Shown: one piece after another, positions 1 to 8,336 of the stretch
How the letters are laid out: every line of letters starts with the position of its first letter
Position numbering within the stretch: the stretch's first letter is position 1
Assembly: GCA_017643305.1 (NCBI GenBank)
Contig: JAEPNQ010000008.1
Location: 1-64,000 of the forward strand
Length of the DNA stretch: 64,000 bases
Reading direction: 5' to 3'
Origin: Marinibacterium sp.
GTDB taxonomy: Bacteria > Pseudomonadota > Alphaproteobacteria > Rhodobacterales > Rhodobacteraceae
Program-made: the position numbers and the translations under genes
The notes under the pieces: generated by a model
Database searches by the model: none
Seen by the model: the letters and a program-made list of their open reading frames with translations, nothing else
What the model was told of the DNA's origin: nothing

Positions 1-389
1 CAAACGAAGACGGCGCGCAGAACTTTTCGCTGAAGATCACGCGCGCCGTGAAGAACGGATTTGCCGCTCGGCTGAGCGGGGTGTCCACCAAGGAACAGGC
101 CGATGATATGCGCGGCCTTCGCCTGTACGTAGACCGTACCCTGCTACCTTCCCTGCCGGATGATGAATTTTACCATGCCGACCTGATCGGGCTGGACGTG
201 GTCGACACTGGCGGGAAGACTTTAGGCAAGGTCAAATCGGTGCAAAACCATGGCGCCTCCGACCTGTTGGAGGTGCATGGGCCAGGTTTGAAATCCACCG
301 TCCTTCTGCCGTTCACGCGGGAGGCGGTGCCAACCGTGGACCTGACCGCCAAGCGCATCATTGCGGACCCGCCCGACGGCCTGTTCTGA
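1..389 (+). CDS. rimM: Ribosome maturation factor RimM (5'-truncated by window edge)
   Basis: The gene enters from outside the window; its frame is open from base 3 and leaves about 128 residues. RimM binds ribosomal protein S19 and assists maturation of the 30S subunit head. The visible part is the end of the N-terminal RimM domain, including '[20 protein letters not shown]', followed by the PRC-barrel with '[16 protein letters not shown]' and '[14 protein letters not shown]'. The stop overlaps the start of the next gene by one base (TGATG), so they are translationally linked. TrmD lies two genes on, the usual rimM-trmD association. GTG at 48 is internal and not the real start. Confidence 0.93.
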   Translation, partial: NEDGAQNFSLKITRAVKNGFAARLSGVSTKEQADDMRGLRLYVDRTLLPSLPDDEFYHADLIGLDVVDTGGKTLGKVKSVQNHGASDLLEVHGPGLKSTVLLPFTREAVPTVDLTAKRIIADPPDGLF

Positions 390-856
390 TGCTTGGGAAA
401 TACAGCCCACTTGCAATTTTTCTGACCGGTCTGCCACTTTATGCTGGGCCGTTCCTGGCCGGGTGGATGGATGAGACCGCACTGGTGTTGCTGGCCTTGG
501 CGGTGCTGTGTTTCGTGGGCCAGATGGGCGGGGGCAAGGCCAAAAGCCGGGGGCAGATGCAGCTGGTACCGTTTATGTTGATGCTAGCGTGTGCCCAATT
601 GGTGGCCGTGGCCGTGGTTTGTGGCGCAGGTGTTTTGCTAGGACTGGTCACCGGGCCGGTTGGCGTACCGCTGTGGGTGCCGTTGGCCTGCACGGCAGTC
701 GGCGCGATGATCTTTGTGCGCCAGTATCGGCAAAACCCGCAGGACGCGGAATCGATTGCGGCCATCGGCGATGCGATCGAACAGATCACCCAGATGACCC
801 TGTGCAAAGTCGTGTATGATCACAGTGACAAGCCCGACGATCCGCATGCCCGCTGA
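389..856 (+). CDS. Small integral membrane protein of unknown function
   Basis: The 155-residue product is mostly hydrophobic, with probable membrane segments near residues 5-25, 28-46, 58-84 and 88-110. A polar C-terminal tail follows and ends in a charged stretch rich in Asp, Pro and His. I recognise no catalytic motif. Its ATG overlaps the rimM stop and its stop overlaps the next start (TGATG), so it belongs to the rimM-trmD transcription unit. It does not belong to the core rimM-trmD-rplS set known from model bacteria. Function is not assigned. Confidence 0.72.
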   Translation: MLGKYSPLAIFLTGLPLYAGPFLAGWMDETALVLLALAVLCFVGQMGGGKAKSRGQMQLVPFMLMLACAQLVAVAVVCGAGVLLGLVTGPVGVPLWVPLACTAVGAMIFVRQYRQNPQDAESIAAIGDAIEQITQMTLCKVVYDHSDKPDDPHAR

Positions 857-1653
857 TGCCACGTCGGGTTGTCATCCATCCCGGCTTTCACAAGACCGGC
901 ACCACCACGATCCAGGTCACATTGCGGCACAACCGGCCTTTGCTGAAACCCTATCTGCGGTCAGTGATGAAGGCCGGGCTGCAAGACTGTTGCAGCAGCG
1001 CGCGCGGCTATAGCACCTGGCGCGACCCAATTTCGCGCAACAAGTTCTACAACCGGTTCCGGACGGCCCTACAGGGGATCTCTTTGATGCCCAAACGAGT
1101 GCTGGTGCTGTCGTCCGAGGAACTGTCGGGGCATCTGCCCGGGCGGGATGGGTTGCCGGATTACAGTGCGACGCTGGAGCTGGTCCACGATATGACCGAG
1201 CTGGTCGCCCAGGTGATGCCGGAGGCGGAGCTGATTTATTACTATTCCACTCGAGCAGCCGAACCGTGGTTGCGCAGCGCCTATTGGCAGCACGTGCGTG
1301 CGTCTTCGATGACCATGGATTTTGAGGATTACCTGCGGGAATTCCAAGCTTCCGCCAATCTGGATGGCGTTGTCGACGCCTTATCTGACGGGGTGAGCGT
1401 CCGGGTTGAACGTGGCCGCCTGGAAGATTCCACCAGCTTGCCTGCCGGGCCTGCCACGCCGCTGCTGGATCTGTGCGACGTCCCGCGGGACGTACAGGCC
1501 CGGATGCAGGTGGAAACCCGGAACGCTTATCTGGGGCTGGACGTGTTGGCGACATTGTTGAACATCAACCGCACCATTCATGACCCCGGCGAACGGATTG
1601 CCACCAAACAGGCGATCCTTGATGAGGCAGAAGGACACGCGCATGACGGATAG
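856..1653 (+). CDS. Sulfotransferase-like P-loop protein
   Basis: The 265-residue protein begins with 'HPGFHKTGTTTIQ' at residues 8-20. This has the form of the 5'-phosphosulfate-binding loop of PAPS-dependent sulfotransferases and related P-loop proteins of marine alphaproteobacteria, directly after a first beta strand (RRVVI). A second strand, 'KRVLVLSSEEL', also fits the fold. Acceptor substrate is unknown; surface polysaccharide or lipid is possible but only inferred. The start overlaps the membrane-protein stop by one base. Its end overlaps trmD by 11 bases, so it sits inside the rimM-trmD unit, an unusual place for this kind of enzyme. Confidence 0.68.
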   Translation: MPRRVVIHPGFHKTGTTTIQVTLRHNRPLLKPYLRSVMKAGLQDCCSSARGYSTWRDPISRNKFYNRFRTALQGISLMPKRVLVLSSEELSGHLPGRDGLPDYSATLELVHDMTELVAQVMPEAELIYYYSTRAAEPWLRSAYWQHVRASSMTMDFEDYLREFQASANLDGVVDALSDGVSVRVERGRLEDSTSLPAGPATPLLDLCDVPRDVQARMQVETRNAYLGLDVLATLLNINRTIHDPGERIATKQAILDEAEGHAHDG

Positions 1654-2458
1654 CAAAGACACCCCACGCCGCGCCACCGGGCGCAAACGCATCCATGTAT
1701 CGGTGAAACCGCGCGAATTGATGACACCGACGCCGGAACTGCATGGTGTGTGGACCGCGCGGATCATCACCCTGTTTCCAACTGCATTTCCCGGCGTGCT
1801 GGGCGAAAGCCTGACGGGCAAGGCATTGAAAGACGGGCTATGGCAAATGCAGACCATCGACCTGCGGGAATTTGGCGATGGCAAGCATCGCAACGTGGAT
1901 GACACGCCCACCGGCGGCGGAGCGGGCATGGTTCTGCGCGCCGATGTGATGGGCAAGGCGATTGACCATGCAATGGCAGGGGCCTCCGGCCATTGGCCGC
2001 TGATCTATTTCAGTCCACGCGGCAAGCCGATGTCACAGGCCATGGTGCAGGATCTGGCCCGCGCGGACGGGGTCACGATGATCTGTGGCCGGTTCGAGGG
2101 GCTGGATGAACGGACTTTGGCGCATTACCCGATCCGGGAGGTTTCGCTGGGCGATTTCGTGATGACCGGCGGCGAGATCGCCGCACAGGCAATGATCGAT
2201 GCCACCGTGCGGCTACTACCCGGTGTTCTGGGCAATGCGGCGTCCACAGAGCAGGAGAGTTTTTCTGAAGGGCTGCTGGAACACCCGCAATACACCCGCC
2301 CCGCGGAATGGCGCGGGCTTGGAGTGCCGGCAGTACTGACCAGTGGGCACCATGGCGAGATTGATCGCTGGCGTCAGAAACAGGCCGAGGCCATCACCCG
2401 CGAGCGCCGCCCGGACATGTGGGAGGCTTACCAGGCGCGCAAGGCCAAAGGCGAATGA
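1643..2458 (+). CDS. trmD: tRNA (guanine-N1-)-methyltransferase TrmD
   Basis: TrmD methylates G37 of tRNAs using S-adenosylmethionine, which prevents +1 frameshifting. The 271-residue protein shows the SPOUT trefoil-knot signatures 'GGGAGMVLRADV' from residue 91 and 'LGDFVMTGGE' at residues 169-178, plus 'SGHHGEIDRWR' near the C-terminus. ATG at 1643 was chosen because the purine-rich 'gaggcagaagg' lies just upstream; an in-frame ATG at 1580 would overlap the sulfotransferase gene extensively. About 38 basic and polar residues precede the usual start of the fold ('WTARIITLFP'), slightly longer than model TrmD. rplS, normally next, is about 10 kb downstream. Confidence 0.96.
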   Translation: MTDSKDTPRRATGRKRIHVSVKPRELMTPTPELHGVWTARIITLFPTAFPGVLGESLTGKALKDGLWQMQTIDLREFGDGKHRNVDDTPTGGGAGMVLRADVMGKAIDHAMAGASGHWPLIYFSPRGKPMSQAMVQDLARADGVTMICGRFEGLDERTLAHYPIREVSLGDFVMTGGEIAAQAMIDATVRLLPGVLGNAASTEQESFSEGLLEHPQYTRPAEWRGLGVPAVLTSGHHGEIDRWRQKQAEAITRERRPDMWEAYQARKAKGE

Positions 2459-2564
2459 AGGCGCCCTAACACGTAAAAGGTGGCTGACCGGAAACTTTGA
2501 ACTTTTCCGGTCGGATTTCTTTCCAAGAACTCGGACCGTCGGGGCAACGCGTTTCGGGCGTTTG

Positions 2565-3869
2565 TCAGTCGCCAAACACGCGTGCAAAGATCGTATCGAC
2601 ATGTTTGGTGTGATAGCCAAGGTCGAATTTTTCTTCGATTTCTTCCTTGGACAGCGCTGCTGTAACGTCTGGGTCAGCCAGCAGCTCTTCCTTGAAGTCC
2701 TTGCCTTCTTCCCAGACCTTCATCGCGTTGCGCTGGACCAGCTTGTAGCTGTCTTCGCGGCTGACCCCAGCCTGGGTCAGCGCCAGCAGAACCCGCTGCG
2801 ACATCACCAGACCGCGGAATTTATTCATGTTGGCCAGCATGTTATCGGGATAGACTACCAGCTTTTCGATGACCCCGGTCAGGCGAGACAGGGCAAAATC
2901 CAGCGTCACGGTGGCGTCCGGGCCAATGTTGCGTTCCACCGAGCTATGGGAAATGTCCCGTTCGTGCCACAGCGCCACGTTTTCCATCGCAGGCACGACC
3001 ATACCGCGTACCAGACGGGCCAGACCGGTCAGGTTTTCGGTCAGCACCGGATTGCGTTTGTGGGGCATTGCGGAGGAGCCTTTCTGGCCGGCGGAAAAGA
3101 ACTCTTCCGCCTCCAAAACCTCGGTCCGCTGCATATGGCGGATTTCGGTGGCGATGTTTTCAATCGATGATGCGATCACGCCCAATGTGGCAAAAAACGC
3201 CGCATGACGATCACGCGGGATGACCTGCGTGCTTATTGGTTCGGGCACCAAACCCATTTGGTCGCAGACATGTTCTTCGACCGCCAGGTCGATATTGGCA
3301 AAGGTGCCCACAGCGCCGGAGATGGCGCCAGTCGCGATTTCTGCCCGGGCGTCGCGCATACGGGACAGGTTGCGGTCCATTTCCGCGTAGAACCGGGCAA
3401 AGGTCAGGCCCATAGTGGTGGGTTCAGCATGGATGCCGTGCGACCGGCCGATGCGCACGGTATCCTTGTGCTCCAATGCCCGGCGCTTCAGGGCGGCTAG
3501 CAGACCTTCGAGATCGGCGATCAGGATGTCAGCGGCGCGGGTCAGCTGGATATTAAACGTGGTGTCCAGCACGTCCGAGCTGGTCATGCCCTGATGCACG
3601 AACCGGGCTTCGTCATTGCCGATGATCTCCGCCAGATGGGTGAGAAATGCGATCACGTCATGTTTGGTCACCGCTTCGATTTCGTCGATGCGGGCGACGT
3701 CAAATTCCACGTCCTTGGCCTTCCAAACGGCTTCGGCGTTTTCCGTCGGGATGACCCCAAGGTTCGCCATCGCGTCACAGGCATGCGCCTCGATCTCGTA
3801 CCAGATCCGGAACTTGGTTTCCGGGGACCAGATCGCAGTCATGTCGGGGCGAGAATAGCGAGGGATCAT
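2565..3869 (-). CDS. purB: Adenylosuccinate lyase
   Basis: PurB catalyses two fumarate-releasing steps of purine synthesis: SAICAR to AICAR and adenylosuccinate to AMP. The 434-residue protein carries the fumarase/aspartase superfamily signature 'SSAMPHKRNP' at residues 265-274. It also has 'TSSDVLDT' at 96-103 and 'GRSHGIHAEP' at 141-150, which contains the likely general-acid His. The start 'MIPRYSRPDM' at 3869 matches the family N-terminus; the open frame reaches further upstream but that extension looks non-coding. It is convergent with trmD across a 106-base gap. Intact. Confidence 0.96.
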   Translation of the reverse strand: MIPRYSRPDMTAIWSPETKFRIWYEIEAHACDAMANLGVIPTENAEAVWKAKDVEFDVARIDEIEAVTKHDVIAFLTHLAEIIGNDEARFVHQGMTSSDVLDTTFNIQLTRAADILIADLEGLLAALKRRALEHKDTVRIGRSHGIHAEPTTMGLTFARFYAEMDRNLSRMRDARAEIATGAISGAVGTFANIDLAVEEHVCDQMGLVPEPISTQVIPRDRHAAFFATLGVIASSIENIATEIRHMQRTEVLEAEEFFSAGQKGSSAMPHKRNPVLTENLTGLARLVRGMVVPAMENVALWHERDISHSSVERNIGPDATVTLDFALSRLTGVIEKLVVYPDNMLANMNKFRGLVMSQRVLLALTQAGVSREDSYKLVQRNAMKVWEEGKDFKEELLADPDVTAALSKEEIEEKFDLGYHTKHVDTIFARVFGD

Positions 3870-4030
3870 GCGGGTGACCTTTTTTGTGATTTTGCCGGGA
3901 AGTTGGCGGCGTCTTAAACTGACCTCCGATGCGCAGCAAGGCACGAGGCAGGGAAAAAGACGTATTGCCGTCATCGCAATGGTTCTGACCCCGGCACTGA
4001 CATCACAACCAAGGTGTGTGTCGAGACGGA

Positions 4031-4147
4031 TCATAGCCGGTCATAGAAAGATTTGGCCGGGCAATAATCCAGCCCGACGTTCAGCGTGCCGCATCCTGCC
4101 CGCAGCTTTTCCCAATCGCCTGGGTTGTTGCAAGCATAACATTGCAT
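4031..4147 (-). CDS. Possible small Cys-rich protein
   Basis: A 38-residue reading frame 'MQCYACNNPGDW...LDYCPAKSFYDRL' contains a CxxC pair and two further cysteines, and its composition looks protein-like. The frame stays open upstream to an ATG at 4231, preceded by 'aggtt', so a 66-residue version is possible. Four cysteines could bind a metal, but that is only inference. It lies on the same strand as purB and upstream of it. No family recognised; it could be spurious. Confidence 0.35.
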   Translation of the reverse strand: MQCYACNNPGDWEKLRAGCGTLNVGLDYCPAKSFYDRL

Positions 4148-4544
4148 CACGAGATGACTGAACTTTTCTGTACCCGCTGCCGAATTGCGCATAATGCGGT
4201 CTGAAAAACCCGGGCCTCTACAATCTGCCATAACCTATGCTGGTTCGGCGCTGCGACCGATTATTTCTATAATACCCATGCGTCCCTCGTTTGCGTTCTC
4301 AGGACCTGCTTAGCCAGGCGCGGGGGGCTCCCTTCGATCGAGATCAAATCGCGGCGCCAGGTGCCGAGCTGACACGCCAGGTACCCGAAATTTTGAACGC
4401 GAATTCTTGAATGCGCCTTGTCTAGTGCCTTTCTGATAACATGCATTTCAGCCCAAAAAAGTGAAACCGGGGTAGCCGGAAAATTCTATGCTGGGGTGAA
4501 GAATCGTGTTAATGTTCTACTTTTAATTGAGTAGGGTGATTTCT
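4148..4544. other. Non-coding, A+T-richer stretch upstream of the 4545 gene
   Basis: No convincing gene was found here apart from a possible N-terminal extension of the 4031-4147 reading frame up to 4231. The base composition is mixed and becomes visibly richer in A and T after about 4400. The region ends in 'gtagggtga', a reasonable ribosome-binding site for the ATG at 4545. No repeat, tRNA or terminator was identified. Confidence 0.5.
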
Positions 4545-5263
4545 ATGAGTTCTGGAATAATTAAGGTACTCGCTACGCTTACCGCGACAATTGTCTTCGC
4601 ACTCCCAGTGGCAAGCCAGAGTGTTTCAAACAGTCTTCCAACGGGTGCAGAACCAATTCAAATGCGACGGATCCTAAGGTCGGTCGATTGTACTTTTCCG
4701 GACTGCCAGCAAGGCGTAGCGCTATATTTCAAACTAACGATAAAACGGACTTTTTTGAGCTATGCGCAAAAGACTATCGCGAAACGTCTGCGTTGAAGAA
4801 CATTGATGACTCCGTGGAGAAAGGCGCTTTCATTGACAACGACACCTGGAAAGTTTCGGCCAGTCCGGAAGTGGAATTCGCCCAGTTGCTCGATCTCATG
4901 GGAGTCGCACCGGAAGTCACTGGAAACTTCTACTTTGAAGTGACTGCGATCAATATCGAGCGGCGGCGATTACTCGAAGATAGCGAAAAGGTCATAGCCA
5001 ATTCACTCGGCACGAAATGTAAAAATTCGATTCAGAGTTATCGTGATCGCGGGGGATCAATCGCACTGGTGGTCGAGAGCTTTCGGGCAGAAGATCTCGA
5101 AGTCAAGCTGGTTGTAGATGGCAAGGTTTCTTCGTCGCCCTTTGCCACCGCACAAACAAAAGTTGTCAAGACAAGGCGTTTTTCGAACGCTGTAATTGCA
5201 GTGGACTTAGTGCTTGATCTGCTTTCCGACCATCAGGATCTCCGACTGGCGCAGAACGATTAG
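4545..5263 (+). pseudogene. Secreted protein of unknown function, probably frameshifted
   Basis: Two overlapping frames fit one exported protein. The first starts at ATG 4545 after 'gtagggtga' and encodes a signal peptide (hydrophobic 'VLATLTATIVFALPVASQS'). It continues to 4796 but loses protein-like character after about 4640. The second frame is open from about 4600 and carries the rest, including 'DPKVGRLYFSGLPARRSA', 'SPEVEFAQLLDLMGVAPEV' and 'VVDGKVSSSP', to a stop at 5263. The switch probably lies between 4610 and 4690. Codon use is more A+T-rich than neighbouring genes, suggesting transfer. Alternatively only the second frame is real, starting internally. Confidence 0.45.
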
Positions 5264-5326
5264 AACTGGCACAAAGGCGACTGGCGTTTCAAACTTGATG
5301 CAGAAACTGCTAACGAAGCGACTTTT

Positions 5327-5890
5327 CTAGGACCAAACCAGTTCGGTCACCACTCCAGCGGTGAGTTCCAGCGTACGGTGCACCGGGCATTTATCCGCAA
5401 TCTCCAGCAGGCGAGCGCGCTGGTCTTCGTCCAGGTCGCCCAGCAATGTGATGCGCCGATGGAACTGGTCGATCTAGGCGCTGGCCCCAGCACCCGCAAA
5501 ACCGCCGCACCGCCCAGCGAATGGCCAATCAGCAGAGAGGGTGCCATGTTGCGGCCCGCCAGATACTGTCCTGCTGCAATCAGGTCCTGAACGTTAGAGG
5601 TGAAGGACGTGTTCGCAAATTCCCCTGCCCTGTGACCAAACCCGGTGAAATCTAACCGCAGCACTGCAATCCCGATGGAGGCAAAGCGGGCTGGAAATAC
5701 ACCGCGCAGCGACGATGTCCTTGCCGCAGGTGAAACAACACGCAAACAGTGCGGTGGCCAGATACGGCCCATCCGGCATGTCCAGACGGGCGGCAAGCGC
5801 AGTGCCGGCATGGCCGGGGAAGGTGATGCGTTCGGTTGGTATGATCTGCGGTCTTTTCGCCCACAAAGGCGGCAGGCTGTATCCGTTCAT
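5327..5890 (-). pseudogene. Remnant of an alpha/beta-hydrolase-OsmC fusion protein
   Basis: Three frames together recall the roughly 400-residue fusion of an alpha/beta hydrolase with an OsmC peroxidase-like domain. The frame open from 5890 has 'ITFPGHAGTALAARLDMP' and 'CFTCGKDIVAARCI'. A shift leads to 'ARFASIGIAVLRLDFTGFGH' and the nucleophile elbow 'LIGHSLGGAAVL'. Most of the hydrolase end and OsmC start is deleted. Then comes the OsmC C-terminus, '[15 protein letters not shown]', another shift, and '[20 protein letters not shown]' with the conserved Cys, to a stop at 5327. The expected start before 'PTERITF' reads ATA, not ATG. Lost start, two or more shifts and a large deletion leave little doubt that it is dead. 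Confidence 0.82.
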
Positions 5891-5951
5891 GTAAGAGCTG
5901 TGACATGGTTTTCAGGCGAGAGTGTTTTGGATTGCGCAAGGCTGGCACAGA

Positions 5952-6814
5952 ATGATTGCAGGGGTGATTACGGGTTTAGGCATTCTGGCTATCCTCGCGG
6001 CAGCGGCCGGGTTTGGCGGGGCGATCCACCCGCTGGGGGATAGTCTGGCCGTGTTCCAGTTACCCTCCGCTTTGACTGGGATGGTCATGCTGATGCCGGC
6101 CACGCGCCAGTGGTTCTGGCCTGCGGCGATTGTTGGAACCATGTCCATGCTTAATGTGCTTTGGCCCAAAATGGTACCAACCGCGCCGGGCACCTACACT
6201 GTTTACCAAAAGAACCTGAGCTTTCGGCAGCATGAACAGGCGGAACTGGCGGCCGATATCCTGCAGCGCGACACCGAAATCGTGACCGTGCAGGAGGTCA
6301 ACGAACCCAACATGGCGATCCTCGAAGCGATCAAGACAGAGTATCCCACCCAAGCATGGTGCCCATTCGATTTTGTCGGGGGGACCGCTGTGGCCACGAA
6401 ATGGTCTGCGCTGGGGGATGTCGTGTGCAGCGATGTGGGCGGGCTGACCACCCTCAAGGTACAAAGCCCGAGCGGACCAGTCTGGCTGGTGTCCCTGCAT
6501 CTGCATTGGCCCTGGCCGTTTGGACAGGACACGCAGATCGAAGCGTTGTTGCCGGTGTTGGAAGGCCTGGACGCACCCATCGTGCTGGGTGGTGATTTCA
6601 ACTGGTGCCCTGGAGCAACCTCGTATCACGAGTCATGGAGGCAAGCGGTACGGTCTATTCCGGTGTGCTGTCACCGACCTATTACATCAAGGAAATGGTC
6701 CCAATCCCCATCGACCATGTACTGGCCGGCGGCGGCACCGGGGAGGTTCTGCCGCTGCTCGATTCCGATCATCTTGGTGTGCTGGCGCGGGTGTCATTGC
6801 CGCCGTCGCGGTAA
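5952..6814 (+). pseudogene. Endonuclease/exonuclease/phosphatase family protein, single-base frameshift
   Basis: ATG at 5952 begins three N-terminal hydrophobic segments, followed by an EEP-fold domain with 'EIVTVQEVNEPN' (metal-binding Glu) and 'APIVLGGDFNW' (catalytic GDFN). Just after GGDFN, near 6603, the frame is lost. The family pattern 'GGDFN-MVPWS' is recovered in the -1 frame as 'PWSNLVSRVMEASGT', 'IPIDHVLAGGG' and 'SDHLGVLARV', ending at 6814. The data fit deletion of one A (aacatggtg to aactggtg). The terminal 'SDHLGV' motif needed for activity lies after the shift. It is either a recent mutation or a single-base sequence error. Confidence 0.8.
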
Positions 6815-6841
6815 AGCTGGCGTTGCACAACGCTGCAGGCT

Positions 6842-8185
6842 TCAAAGCTCCCCCATCAAGGCCGGGTCGAACGGATACTTCGTAAGGTTCTCATATCCGT
6901 ACTCGGTGATCAGCACCTGGTCTTCCAGCTTGATAGAAAACGTACCACCGACGCTGCCCACCAACGCCTCCACACACAGGACCATCCCGGGTTCCAGCGC
7001 ATAATCGAATGCACCAGGCACGGCCTTGTCCGGATAAGCCACCAACGGCCATTCATCACACAGCCCGACGCCGTGCATCAGGCAGCCGTATTTCTGGGCC
7101 TGGAACTGGTCATCCAGTCGGTGGCAATTGGCTGTCAGATCAGGGATCATGACACCGGGTTTCAGCATTTCCATGTTCGTCATGATGTGTTCATGCGCGT
7201 GCCGCATAGCATAAACCATTTCATTAGATGGCTTCTGATCCCCGATCCACCACGTGCGGGAGATGTCCACGCAGATACCATAGGACCCAACCAGGTCGGT
7301 ATCGAAGGCTACGATTTCATTGTTCTGTACAATCCGCGGCCCGCATTCCTGAAACCACGGGTTCGACCGTTGGCCAGATGCCAGCAGCCGGGTTTCTATC
7401 CATTCCCCACCCCGGCGGATATTTTCGGCATGCAGGACGGCCCAGATGTCATCCTCGCTCATGTTGCCCTGGGGCACGCCCGCCCGCGCGACACGCTCCA
7501 TTTCCGCAACCGCCGTTTCGCAGGCGTGCGAGGCGCAGCGCATGGCGAGGATTTCGTCAGGCCCTTTGACCGACCGGGCCTTTTCGGTAACCTCCTCGCC
7601 TTCCATGATCTCAAAGCCTTGCGCCTCAAGCGCGCGCAGCCCGTACAGCATGACCTTGTCCACAGCCAGCCGTTTAAGCCCCGGAGCATGCTCCTCCAAA
7701 AGCACACGCACTTCGTTCGAAAACACGTCAGCGGCCACATCCACTTTGTCGCCGCGGTCGAAGTAGAACAGATCGGCGCCCGCACGCTGTTCGCGCACCA
7801 GTGGGTTGAATTTGGACAGGAACGGCGCGTTCTTGTAATCCCACATCACCATGTACCCGTCGGCACATACCAGAACCGCGCGGAACGGATTGTGAGTGTT
7901 CCACAGCTGCATGTTGGTAGAATCGGTCGCGTAGCGGATGTTCAGCGGATCGAACATCAGCAGGCCAGCATAACCGCGATCCACGATGTGTTGCGTCAGG
8001 CGGCGCCAGCGGTATTCGCGCATATTGGCCAGGTTAGGCAACTGCAACCCGGCCGCTTGCCATTCCGAAAAAGCCAATAGCGTTGGGCCAATTTCGATCC
8101 GGTCCGCATTGTTTGGGGTCCCGTCGCCCAGTATTTCACCGAGGGACGGATCAATCTTGCGGGTATCACTATAGTGAGTGTTCAT
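6842..8185 (-). CDS. dddP: Dimethylsulfoniopropionate lyase DddP
   Basis: DddP cleaves DMSP to dimethyl sulfide and acrylate. It belongs to the M24 metallopeptidase fold but is a lyase. The 447-residue product has all six metal ligands known from characterised DddP, at matching numbers: D295, D297, D307, H371, E406 and E421. D377, the proposed catalytic base, is also present ('HGVGLCDEWP'). The N-terminus 'MNTHYSDTRKIDPSLGEILG' matches roseobacter DddP, supporting ATG at 8185 after 'cagggagcc'; the open frame extends further but lacks family similarity. It is divergent from a DUF3445 gene across about 150 bases. Intact and likely functional. Confidence 0.95.
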   Translation of the reverse strand: MNTHYSDTRKIDPSLGEILGDGTPNNADRIEIGPTLLAFSEWQAAGLQLPNLANMREYRWRRLTQHIVDRGYAGLLMFDPLNIRYATDSTNMQLWNTHNPFRAVLVCADGYMVMWDYKNAPFLSKFNPLVREQRAGADLFYFDRGDKVDVAADVFSNEVRVLLEEHAPGLKRLAVDKVMLYGLRALEAQGFEIMEGEEVTEKARSVKGPDEILAMRCASHACETAVAEMERVARAGVPQGNMSEDDIWAVLHAENIRRGGEWIETRLLASGQRSNPWFQECGPRIVQNNEIVAFDTDLVGSYGICVDISRTWWIGDQKPSNEMVYAMRHAHEHIMTNMEMLKPGVMIPDLTANCHRLDDQFQAQKYGCLMHGVGLCDEWPLVAYPDKAVPGAFDYALEPGMVLCVEALVGSVGGTFSIKLEDQVLITEYGYENLTKYPFDPALMGEL

Positions 8186-8336
8186 CGCAAAGGCTCCCTG
8201 CCTGAATTGTGCCCATCGTGCGAACACATCCACGCGTATGCCGCGCTGAAAACGAATTTAAAGTGTCGTTTTTGCGCACCCAGTTCAACATATCGGCCAT
8301 GATTGAGCTTTGCTGGCATCAGAGGTAAACCGCGCC

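Noticed and set aside
2343..3170. 275-codon plus-strand frame across the trmD end and purB
   Set aside because: Overlaps two intact genes and has no recognisable domain.
3870..4034. N-terminal extension of purB to 4034
   Set aside because: The extra 55 residues do not resemble PurB and the family N-terminus begins at 3869.
7073..8080. 335-codon open frame antisense to dddP
   Set aside because: High-G+C third-codon bias produces long antisense frames; the protein shows no family motifs, while DddP on the other strand is complete.
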